From NCBI GenBank assembly GCA_934617135.1, contig CAKTUC010000071.1, forward strand, positions 1 to 5,355: a DNA stretch of 5,355 nucleotides, in the 5' to 3' direction. Under the pieces are notes generated by a model. That model saw nothing but the letters and a program-made list of their open reading frames with translations, made no database searches and was not told the DNA's origin. The translations under genes were made by a program, and so were the position numbers. Shown here piece after piece: positions 1 through 5,278 of the stretch (position 1 is the stretch's first letter; each line of letters starts with the position of its first letter). The DNA comes from an uncultured Collinsella sp. (GTDB lineage: Bacteria > Actinomycetota > Coriobacteriia > Coriobacteriales > Coriobacteriaceae).

Positions 1-626
1 CGGGCGGCGGAGATCATGGCTGTTTTGGTCTCGGCCATCTGCGGAAAGTCGGTCGTAAAGCCGCAGCCGGGAACAAAAGCTCCAGGGCACATGACGGCAA
101 GGTCGGCGTGAACCATCTGGAGCGCTTGCATAGTGAGCGGTCCGTATAGATAGCGATGGCCTTTGCGCAGCGCGCCTCCCAACATGACGACGTCGACCGA
201 GGGCATGCTTTCGTCGATGTAATCGGAGATGGTGATGTCGGCCGTGATGACGGTGATGCCGTCGCGCTGGTCGAGGAGCCGGACAAATTCGAGCGCGGTG
301 GTGCCCGAGTCGACAAGCAAGGTGTCGCCGTCGTTAACGAGTTCGATCGCGCTTTGTGCGATGGCCTGTTTGGCGGCAACGTTGACGTTAATGCGGCGAT
401 CCTGCGTGGAGACAGTCAGGCGCTTGTGGAGCGATACGGCGCCACCATGCGTGCGGCGCAGCTTGCCGGCCTCGGCGAGCGCGTCCAGGTCGGCGCGGGC
501 GGTGACGGAAGACACGCCAAAGGTCTGGGCGATTTCGGCCACCTGCACCGAGGCGTTGTGCTCGAGCATTTCCATGATGGCGGCGCGACGCTCATCGGCG
601 AAGGCTCGGGTTGCAGCTTGAGCCAT
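1..626 (-). CDS. DeoR-family transcriptional repressor (3' end outside window)
   Basis: Sugar-metabolism repressor of the DeoR/GlpR type. The 208 residues visible begin with a winged helix-turn-helix: the ERRAAIMEMLE segment at 12-22, then a recognition helix around VSSVTARADLDAL (38-50), ending in the family's LRRTHGGAV at 57-64. The sensor domain (DeoRC, sugar-phosphate binding) follows, with DSGTTALEF at 106-114, MLGG at 148-151 and a terminal AETK near 198-201. Family members are usually about 250 residues, so roughly 45 C-terminal residues lie beyond the window. I chose the ATG at 624-626 because GGAG lies 5 nt upstream and the protein then begins just before the HTH. An in-frame ATG at 681-683 lacks a good ribosome site. 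The gene is divergent from the aldolase, and dyads in the shared gap suggest autoregulation and control of the aldolase. The effector sugar phosphate cannot be told from sequence. Confidence 0.93.
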   Translation of the reverse strand, partial: MAQAATRAFADERRAAIMEMLEHNASVQVAEIAQTFGVSSVTARADLDALAEAGKLRRTHGGAVSLHKRLTVSTQDRRINVNVAAKQAIAQSAIELVNDGDTLLVDSGTTALEFVRLLDQRDGITVITADITISDYIDESMPSVDVVMLGGALRKGHRYLYGPLTMQALQMVHADLAVMCPGAFVPGCGFTTDFPQMAETKTAMISAA

Positions 627-682
627 GGCAGCTCCATTCTCGGCAAAATTTGCAGGAATTGTGTTGACTCTATTTTCGTTCA

Positions 683-703
683 TTTTCTTTTTGAGTAAGA
701 AAA
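683..703. promoter_or_regulatory. Dyad, possible DeoR-type operator 1
   Basis: TTTTCTT (683-689) and AAGAAAA (697-703) form a perfect 7-bp inverted repeat with a 7-bp spacer. Just left of it, ATTTTC is repeated directly at 672-677 and 682-687, one helical turn apart; DeoR-family proteins often bind such short phased repeats. It lies in the leader of the DeoR gene. The operator role is inferred. Confidence 0.4.
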
Positions 704-720
704 CGCCTTTCGATTACTTA

Positions 721-736
721 TCTTTTCTATAAAAGA
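721..736. promoter_or_regulatory. Dyad covering back-to-back -10 boxes, possible operator 2
   Basis: TCTTTT (721-726) and AAAAGA (731-736) form a 6-bp inverted repeat with a central TA. It shares the CTTTT/AAAAG theme with the dyad at 683-703. On the plus strand it contains TATAAA (728-733), a near-consensus -10 for aldolase transcription, although no good -35 sits 17 bp upstream. On the minus strand it contains TATAGA, the -10 of the likely DeoR promoter. One bound repressor could block both directions. Confidence 0.45.
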
Positions 737-754
737 AAGACATGAAGCATTCAA
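726..754 (-). promoter_or_regulatory. Candidate sigma-70 promoter for the DeoR gene
   Basis: On the minus strand, TTGAAT (754-749) and TATAGA (731-726) are separated by exactly 17 nt, each matching four of six consensus bases. Transcription would start near 719 and leave a leader of about 90 nt before the ATG at 626. That leader contains the dyad at 683-703. Confidence 0.45.
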
Positions 755-960
755 AACTCAATATCGAACACGTGCGTTCGGTTCCAATCCCTTCCGTTTG
801 CTTTTCAAATTTGAGGGCTCAACTCCGTGTAGGGGCGTTTTCCCACACATCCAGACCCTTCGAATTTCATACAATGGGCGCAGCAAAACGCAAGGTAAAT
901 CGCCTTGCGGACACGTACGCCCGATGTCCAGATGCGGGCGAGGGAGAGGAGCAAACGCTC

Positions 961-1818
961 ATGGCACTTGTTACCACCGAAAAGATGCTCAAGGACGCTC
1001 AGGCCGGCCACTACGCCGTCGGCGCGTTCAACGTCGAGAACCTCGAGTTTGTTATGGCCGTTCTGGCCGCTGCCGAGGAGACCAAGTCCCCCGTCATCAT
1101 GCAGACTACCCCGGGTACCATCAAGACCGCTGGCCTGGATTACTTCTACGGCATGGTCAAGGCTGCCGCCGAGCGCGCTTCCGTGCCCGTCGCCCTGCAC
1201 CTCGATCACGGCGATGGCTATGACCGCTGCATGCAGGCCTTCCGCACGGGCTACACCTCCGTCATGATCGACGGCTCGCACGAGTCCTTCGAGGACAACA
1301 TCGCCCTGACCAAGTCCGTCGCCGACGCCGGCCGCGCCATGGGCGTGCCCGTTGAGGCCGAGCTTGGCAAGGTTGGCGGCAAGGAGGACGACGGTCCCGC
1401 GGTTGAGGGCGAGAGCCCCTACACCGACCCCGCCGAGGCCAAGGAGTTCGTCGAGCGCACTGGCTGCACCTCGCTGGCCATTGGCGTTGGCACCAGCCAC
1501 GGCGTGTACACGAGCGATCCGCACATCGAGCAGTCCGTGGTCAAGGCCATCCGCGACGCCGTCGACGTGCCGCTGGTCCTGCACGGCACCTCCGGTGTGC
1601 CCGATGAGCAGGTTGCCGAGGCTGTGAAGAACGGCATCTGCAAGGTCAACTACGCCACCGAGCTGCGTCAGGCTTACACCAAGGGCTTCATGGCCTACAT
1701 GGCCGAGAACCCCGCCTGCTTCGATCCCAAGAAGCCGGCCAAGGAGGGCATGCGCGAGATCACCGAGCTGGTTAAGATCCGCATGACCAACCTCAACTCT
1801 GTGGGCAAAGCAGAGTAA
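961..1818 (+). CDS. fba: Class II fructose/tagatose-bisphosphate aldolase
   Basis: Zinc-dependent TIM-barrel aldolase that cleaves a ketohexose bisphosphate (fructose-1,6- or tagatose-1,6-) to dihydroxyacetone phosphate and glyceraldehyde 3-phosphate in the cytosol. In the 285-residue product, Asp82 (catalytic) and His83 lie in VALHLDHGD. His180 (GTSHG) and His208 (LHGTSG) complete the zinc site, the same numbering as E. coli GatY/KbaY. VEAELGKVGGKED (131-143) is the second class II signature, and KVNYATELR (228-236) is the phosphate-binding region. Length (285 against about 284) and the ATEL motif resemble the tagatose type. The same subfamily also serves as glycolytic FBP aldolase in many Gram-positives, so substrate is open. 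I chose the ATG at 961 because AGGAG lies 9 nt upstream and the family N-terminus starts there, although the frame stays open back to 742. Strong GC-ending codon bias suggests high expression. Confidence 0.95.
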   Translation: MALVTTEKMLKDAQAGHYAVGAFNVENLEFVMAVLAAAEETKSPVIMQTTPGTIKTAGLDYFYGMVKAAAERASVPVALHLDHGDGYDRCMQAFRTGYTSVMIDGSHESFEDNIALTKSVADAGRAMGVPVEAELGKVGGKEDDGPAVEGESPYTDPAEAKEFVERTGCTSLAIGVGTSHGVYTSDPHIEQSVVKAIRDAVDVPLVLHGTSGVPDEQVAEAVKNGICKVNYATELRQAYTKGFMAYMAENPACFDPKKPAKEGMREITELVKIRMTNLNSVGKAE

Positions 1819-1851
1819 CAGCAAGGGTACTCCGACTCGCTACATATCCCG

Positions 1852-1976
1852 GGGAGGGACGAGGGCTTAGTTCCCCAATCGTCCTCGGGCATGCAAAAAG
1901 CCTCGCTGCGCACTTCGTGCGGCGAGGCTTTTTGCCCCCTGCGGAAAGATTGGGGAACTAAGCCCTCGTCCCTCCC
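1852..1976. repeat. Perfect 29-bp inverted repeat enclosing the terminator
   Basis: The arm at 1852-1880 (beginning GGGAGGGACGAGGGCTTAG) is the exact reverse complement of 1948-1976, 29 of 29 positions. The 67 bp between them contain the terminator hairpin. As a result the mRNA from each side would carry the same 29-nt sequence just ahead of its terminator stem. I see no target-site duplication beside the arms and no coding capacity. It could be a genomic palindromic element, a MITE-like remnant or an extended terminator. Confidence 0.9.
1893..1935. terminator. Bidirectional intrinsic terminator between convergent genes
   Basis: GCAAAAAGCCTCGC (1893-1906) pairs perfectly with GCGAGGCTTTTTGC (1922-1935). 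An inner CGCAC/GTGCG stem sits over a TTC loop, with a TG bulge on the 5' side. The A5 and T5 tracts flank the GC stem symmetrically, so the hairpin ends in a T-run on either strand. It lies 74 nt after the aldolase stop and 104 nt after the phosphatase stop, so it serves both. Confidence 0.9.
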
Positions 1977-2039
1977 AAGTTGACCTTCTCGAGGTCGTCG
2001 CCCTTGTGGCGTTAGGGCGGAAAGGATGGGGCGCGGGGG

Positions 2040-2663
2040 TTACTTGGTTGTTAGGGTTAATAGGGCATTGGGGGTTTTGAGGTTGTAGGTGGCGTTTGGG
2101 ATGTCTTGGTGTGATCCCCATGCTGCTCGGGCAAAGCTGACCCCTGCTGAAGTTGCGCATTGTTCGTCGTAGACGGTGTCGCCAACGTAGACGACGTTGC
2201 TAGGATTTGCGCCCGTACGTCGGAGATATTCGAGCATGGGTGCGGGTGCGGGTTTATGTTCGGTTGTGTCTTCGACAAGGATGATGTGCTCAAAATACTT
2301 GTCGAAGCCAAGGGGTGCTATTTCTTCTGCGTATTCGTCGCGCGCACGTGAGGAGACAATGCCAAGATTGCAACCGCTATCGGCGAGTTTTGCGATGACT
2401 TCAAGCAAACCCGGAAACACGCTGATGGTGCTTTTAAAGCTGGCGGCAACGTGGCACCAGCGATCCAACGTTGCTTGCGAGTAGATTCCAAGTTTCTCAA
2501 GAGCATCCTTGCCGGGTATGCCGAGGGCAAATTCAAGCTCGTTTTGGGGGAGCGTTTTGCCGGTCTCTTCTTGGACAATCTGGGCAAGCGATGACAGAAC
2601 GCTGTCTTCTGTATCTGCCAATGTTCCATCAACGTCAAACACGATATGGTCGAATTGTTTCAT
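2040..2663 (-). CDS. HAD-superfamily hydrolase, phosphoglycolate phosphatase-like
   Basis: Probable small-molecule phosphatase, 207 residues. All four HAD motifs are visible: I, FDVDGTLAD (9-17), with nucleophile Asp10 and acid/base Asp12; II, IVSSRARD (102-109), with Ser104 or Ser105; III, Lys137 in HKPAP; and IV, GDTVYDE (161-167), with Asp162 and Asp166 for Mg2+. The insert between motifs I and II (about 17-90) is a helical C1 cap, as in the Gph/beta-phosphoglucomutase branch. The substrate cannot be assigned. I chose the ATG at 2661-2663 because AGGA lies 5 nt upstream; an ATG six codons earlier has no ribosome site. It lies 59 bp downstream of the AraC-type gene on the same strand, so co-transcription is likely. 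Base composition is lower in GC than the aldolase (27 of 60 bases at 2281-2340 against 39 of 60 at 1201-1260). Confidence 0.92.
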   Translation of the reverse strand: MKQFDHIVFDVDGTLADTEDSVLSSLAQIVQEETGKTLPQNELEFALGIPGKDALEKLGIYSQATLDRWCHVAASFKSTISVFPGLLEVIAKLADSGCNLGIVSSRARDEYAEEIAPLGFDKYFEHIILVEDTTEHKPAPAPMLEYLRRTGANPSNVVYVGDTVYDEQCATSAGVSFARAAWGSHQDIPNATYNLKTPNALLTLTTK

Positions 2664-2722
2664 GGCATTCCTTTCTCTCATCTGTCTGATAGTGTGGGAC
2701 AGGTGAGGTGGGAGCGCTAGCG

Positions 2723-3655
2723 TTATTTCTGCCCCGTAGTATCGAAATTCTGCCTCATGGCTCGATACTCAGAAGGGGTACAGCCAATTTGTTCCTTGAA
2801 TACCTGCCCAAGGTGGCTCGCTGTTGCAAAGCCACATTGGCGAGCGATTGTCTGGATCGTTCGCGTAGTGTGCGTCAAGAGCGTGCAGGCGCGGGTGATG
2901 CGGTATGCGCGTAGATACGCGGCCGGGGTTGTTCCCGCGCAAGCTTTGATGGTGCGATAACAATCTCTTTCGCTGATGCCGACCGCGGATGCGATTTGGG
3001 GAACATCTATGCTGTCTGCATAGTGTGTGCGGATGTAGTCCAGAATTTCCCTGAACCGAATATCGCGGCTAGTCATCAAAGAACTATTGTCCAAAGCGAA
3101 TTGTGGTTCAGCTTTGGCATAGATCTGAACCCAGAGTTCTGACAGGCTATTTCGAAGCGCCATCTCGTTCTGCGGCTGTTGAAGATCGTGGTTAAAGGAG
3201 CTCTTCAGCAAATCGATAAAGGGCATATCGTCGGGGTTGGTGGGCGACCATTTGAGTACATCGACGCCTCGACATTGCAGTAATGGATTGATGTAGCGCT
3301 TTTGAAGGCGTCCCGCGGGATCGCCGAGCATTGACGGCTGAAAGATATGCAGCATTTGAATGGCTGGCGCCGAATTGGGCGATTGCAGGGTGCTGTGCAA
3401 AACGCCGCCGTTGATAAAGCCGGCGGACCCTTCCTCAAAGCGCATGTGCTCATGAGCCGCACGCGTGCGATAGTCAATTGCTCCCTGCTCCATGTAGAAA
3501 AGCTCGACTTCGGAATGCCAGTGCCAGGGGACGGAATTGCCCGGATAGCGAGCGAATTCTGCGCGTTCGGCAATATAGGGCCAGTCTTCGGCGGTCTCGG
3601 GAAACGCTTCCTCGCGTCCTCCGCGGTGCAATTCTATGTGATCCATGTTTCGCAT
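2723..3655 (-). CDS. AraC-family transcriptional regulator with cupin sensor domain
   Basis: Cytosolic DNA-binding regulator, 310 residues. The N-terminal half is a cupin-type ligand domain: PWHWHSEVELFYMEQG at 43-58 and the second cupin strand FINGGVLHS at 80-88. The C-terminal half has the two helix-turn-helix motifs of AraC/XylS proteins. HTH1 is IDVPQIASAVGISERDCYR (216-234), and HTH2 spans TIQTIARQCGFATASHLGQ (266-284). The family tail FKEQIGCTPSEYR (286-298) follows. Such proteins usually activate sugar-use genes; the ligand is unknown. The likely partner is the HAD phosphatase 59 bp downstream. The start is uncertain: neither the ATG at 3655 nor the one at 3646 has a Shine-Dalgarno site, but TATACT lies 6 nt before the first, as in a leaderless transcript. 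The pair has lower GC than the aldolase, a possible sign of transfer. Confidence 0.93.
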   Translation of the reverse strand: MRNMDHIELHRGGREEAFPETAEDWPYIAERAEFARYPGNSVPWHWHSEVELFYMEQGAIDYRTRAAHEHMRFEEGSAGFINGGVLHSTLQSPNSAPAIQMLHIFQPSMLGDPAGRLQKRYINPLLQCRGVDVLKWSPTNPDDMPFIDLLKSSFNHDLQQPQNEMALRNSLSELWVQIYAKAEPQFALDNSSLMTSRDIRFREILDYIRTHYADSIDVPQIASAVGISERDCYRTIKACAGTTPAAYLRAYRITRACTLLTHTTRTIQTIARQCGFATASHLGQVFKEQIGCTPSEYRAMRQNFDTTGQK

Positions 3656-3661
3656 GGCATC

Positions 3662-3667
3662 AGTATA
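3662..3667 (-). promoter_or_regulatory. Candidate -10 box for a leaderless AraC-type mRNA
   Basis: On the minus strand TATACT is followed by GATGCC and then the ATG at 3655, which would place the transcription start on the A of the start codon. This fits the missing ribosome site. I see no convincing -35 near 3685-3690, so support is partial. Confidence 0.35.
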
Positions 3668-3680
3668 AAGCGCGATGGGC

Positions 3681-3890
3681 TTAGATTGCTCTTGCCTGTT
3701 CGGGGAACGCCTTGTCTAGGGATGCTTGGAGCTTTTCGAAGGATGCTCGTAAGTTGAGGCTCTGATCGGCTGAGCGCTTGGTTTTTGTGGTGGGGGAGTC
3801 GAGGAGACCGTTTCTCTGTGTCGGGGGGAAGGAGAAAAGGTTTGCATGATTTGGGGAAGGCTGCTGTGCTGCGTCATTGGAAGAATGCAT
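3681..3890 (-). CDS. Small hypothetical ORF, 69 residues
   Basis: I do not recognise this product. A perfect AGGAGG lies 10 nt before its ATG. The N-terminal part is polar and rich in Pro, Ser and Asn. The C-terminal part (about 47-69, LRASFEKLQASLDKAFPEQ) could form an amphipathic helix. There is no signal peptide, membrane segment or known motif. Its ATG follows the TAA of another open frame by two bases, which looks like an operon junction. Against this, the AGGAGG could simply be the GAG-GAG codons of that upstream frame, and an opposing plus-strand frame (3846-4055) also has a passable ribosome site. It ends 25 bp before the AraC-type start. It may be a real small gene or a remnant. Confidence 0.35.
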   Translation of the reverse strand: MHSSNDAAQQPSPNHANLFSFPPTQRNGLLDSPTTKTKRSADQSLNLRASFEKLQASLDKAFPEQARAI

Positions 3891-3892
3891 GC

Positions 3893-4087
3893 TTATGCGG
3901 CCTCCTCGATGTCCACCAAAAGGTTGCGCACGGGGTGTGCTGCTAGGTCCCGTGCGTTGGCAGTATTATGCAGCGGACCGTTCAAAGAAGCGCTAAAGAA
4001 AGGCTTAACCTGGTTTGGTGTTACGATGAAACCGCAGGTCAAGGCTATTGAGTAACACTCTTGAAAGGTTTTGAGCTTAAGGGCTTT
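3893..4087 (-). other. Open frame with no clear start, possible gene remnant
   Basis: Sixty-four sense codons are open after a TAG at 4088-4090, ending in HPVRNLLVDIEEAA and a TAA two bases before the next ATG. The protein-like C-terminus and the tight stop-start junction suggest coding ancestry. No ATG or GTG lies early in the frame; a TTG at 4040-4042 is possible but lacks a ribosome site. It may be the tail of a decayed gene. I find no family resemblance. Confidence 0.25.
3927..3956. repeat. GC-rich hairpin in the 3656-4143 gap
   Basis: CGCACGGG (3927-3934) and CCCGTGCG (3949-3956) make a perfect 8-bp stem with a 14-nt loop. On the minus strand it is followed by CAACCTTTT, so it could act as a weak terminator for the NUDIX-Vsr gene about 190 nt upstream. 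The short T-run makes this uncertain. Confidence 0.4.
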
Positions 4088-4143
4088 CTAAGGTTTGTGA
4101 CGTGGATGTGGCGCGGACGTGCGGAGCGTGTGAATGCTCGCTG

Positions 4144-5130
4144 TTAGCGCTGCGGCTCTGCGGCGCGTACTTGTTCGATGACCTTTTCCATGGTGGCGTC
4201 GATGCGGTCTTTTTTGAGCTCGCATTCCCAGACGGTGATGGGTGTCCAGCCCATTTGAGTGAGTGCTGCCACGGCAGCGCGGTCGCGCTCGACGTTGCGA
4301 CGAAACTTTGCCTCCCAAAACTCAACATTGCGCTTGGGCTGGCTCGGATTGCACTTAGGGCAGCGATGCCAAAAGCAACCGTTGACGAAGATGGCGATCT
4401 TGCGGCCGGGGAAGGCGATGTCGGGCTTGCCGGGAACCTTCCATTCCAAGCGATAGCCCGTAAGGCCCGCGGCGCGCAGGCGCTGGCGAACGAGCAGCTC
4501 GGGCTTGGTATTGGCGCGCTTGTTGCCCTTCATGGACTTTTTGATGGCGGCACGACGGCGCACGAGTTCTCGCTCGTCGGCGGAAAGGTCCGAGGTGTCG
4601 ATGCCGTCGAGCAGACCGGGTTTGGGGCGCTTTTTGGAGCGGCGTTTGGTTTTGCGCTTGGGTTTGGTGGTGGGCTCGTCGGCCGTAGTGGCCTCAGCGT
4701 CATCGGCGGCGCTTGCCTCGAGCCGGTCTTCCTTGAGCTCGATCAGCGCATCAATCAGTCCCTTGTCGGCGGGCATCCATTCCACCGTTGCCAGCGAGGT
4801 GCGTGGAATCCAGCGGATATCGAGCTGCCGGTCGTGCTTCTGGGGTTCACCGGACTCATCGGCGAGCGAGCAGTAATAGCACTCCATGGAGAGATGAAAA
4901 TCGGGGTAGTCGTACTCGACGGTATAGAAATCGCGCAGGTTGGTGACCTTTACCTGCAACTCTTCCATAAGCTCGCGGCGCACGGCGTCTTCGGGCGTCT
5001 CACCGCGCATGAGCTTGCCGCCCGGGAACTCCCAAAGCCCCTGCATGTCGCCGTAGCCGCGCTGCGCGGCAAGCAGCTCATCGGATCCTTCCTTGCGAAT
5101 GATCCCAGCGGCAACATGAACAGTCTTCAA
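4144..5130 (-). CDS. NUDIX hydrolase - Vsr endonuclease fusion protein
   Basis: A 328-residue two-domain protein. Residues 3-133 form a NUDIX domain: LWEFPGGK (32-39) and the box G38-x5-E44-x7-R52-E53-L-M-E56-E57-L-Q59-V60. This resembles MutT/NudG enzymes that hydrolyse damaged or non-standard nucleoside triphosphates; the box Gly is Gln59. A linker (134-205) is acidic and Ala-rich, then strongly basic (KPKRKTKRRSKKRPKPG, 156-172). Residues 190-325 match Vsr, which nicks at T:G mismatches from 5-methylcytosine deamination. Visible here are Glu211, metal ligand Asp237 (PGKPDIAF), NGCFWHRCPKC (250-260), NVERDR (279-284) and VWECEL (300-305). Cys252, Cys257, Cys260 and Cys303 probably bind zinc. 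The start is TTG at 5130, with GGGAGGA 6 nt upstream; the frame is open further up but the sequence there is unlike NUDIX. No cytosine methyltransferase is in the window. Confidence 0.9.
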   Translation of the reverse strand: MKTVHVAAGIIRKEGSDELLAAQRGYGDMQGLWEFPGGKLMRGETPEDAVRRELMEELQVKVTNLRDFYTVEYDYPDFHLSMECYYCSLADESGEPQKHDRQLDIRWIPRTSLATVEWMPADKGLIDALIELKEDRLEASAADDAEATTADEPTTKPKRKTKRRSKKRPKPGLLDGIDTSDLSADERELVRRRAAIKKSMKGNKRANTKPELLVRQRLRAAGLTGYRLEWKVPGKPDIAFPGRKIAIFVNGCFWHRCPKCNPSQPKRNVEFWEAKFRRNVERDRAAVAALTQMGWTPITVWECELKKDRIDATMEKVIEQVRAAEPQR

Positions 5131-5278
5131 CAGGAGTCCTCCCTCAACATCAATACGTAACAGGGTGGCTACCCGTACCTTACACAACGGTAAGGCAAGC
5201 GTAAGCCATATCGATGGTAGCGGACTCGTCTCCTTGCGACTATAGATGCCGTAGACTAATCGCAAGAAAGGACTCGGT
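5131..5278. promoter_or_regulatory. Divergent promoter region with two dyads
   Basis: The gap between the NUDIX-Vsr and ABC-ATPase starts contains CCTTAC/GTAAGG (5178-5183 and 5190-5195, 6-nt spacer), with GTAAG repeated 11 bp on at 5201-5205. It also contains CTTGCGA/TCGCAAG (5233-5239 and 5260-5266), a perfect 7-bp dyad with a 20-nt spacer. Possible plus-strand promoter pieces are TTGCGA (5234) with ACTAAT (5255-5260), and TATAGA (5241-5246); spacing is not ideal. The dyads may bind a regulator of the transporter. Confidence 0.35.

Larger units (their letters stand above)
627..960. other. Divergent intergenic region and long aldolase leader
   Basis: This gap of 334 bp separates the DeoR and aldolase starts. 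The left part (about 660-755) is AT-rich and holds the dyads and the divergent -10 boxes. If aldolase transcription starts near 740, its leader is about 220 nt. The leader contains the palindrome TCAAATTTGA (805-814), the small dyad TTGAG/CTCAA (811-822) and a second possible -10, TACAAT (870-875), without a clear -35. I recognise no riboswitch or tRNA-type fold. Confidence 0.6.

Noticed and set aside
624..683. Upstream ATG at 681-683 as the DeoR start
   Set aside because: It would add 19 residues unlike the family and lacks a ribosome site, whereas the ATG at 626 has GGAG 5 nt upstream.
156..698. Plus-strand open frame of 180 codons opposite the DeoR gene
   Set aside because: The opposing strand encodes a convincing winged-helix and DeoRC sensor protein, and this frame has no recognisable motif.
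805..822. Overlapping palindromes TCAAATTTGA and TTGAG/CTCAA in the aldolase leader
   Set aside because: Short, with loops too small for RNA hairpins and no promoter close by. They are noted in the intergenic entry only.
805..1824. Minus-strand open frame of 339 codons opposite the aldolase
   Set aside because: Antisense shadow of a gene with complete catalytic motifs. It is rich in Gly, Val, Leu, Ala and His without any domain.
1822..1889. Possible G-quadruplex from the G-tracts in the left arm of the inverted repeat
   Set aside because: Only three closely spaced G-tracts are present. A fourth would need a loop of more than 20 nt.
1958..2011. Minus-strand 17-codon open stretch reading KGDDLEKVNLGGTRA then TAG, running into the inverted repeat
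   Set aside because: It looks protein-like and could be the tail of a lost gene, but it is short, bounded by a TAA at 2012-2014 and has no start.
3846..4055. Plus-strand 69-codon frame with AAAGG 5 nt before its ATG
   Set aside because: It overlaps the minus-strand frames that have the better ribosome site and an operon-like junction. The protein has no motif, so I rank it lower without excluding it.
4102..5160. Long plus-strand open frame of 352 codons opposite the NUDIX-Vsr gene
   Set aside because: It is antisense to a protein with clear NUDIX and Vsr motifs. Its composition (Gly/Ala/Leu-rich, no motif) is what reverse reading of GC-rich codons gives.
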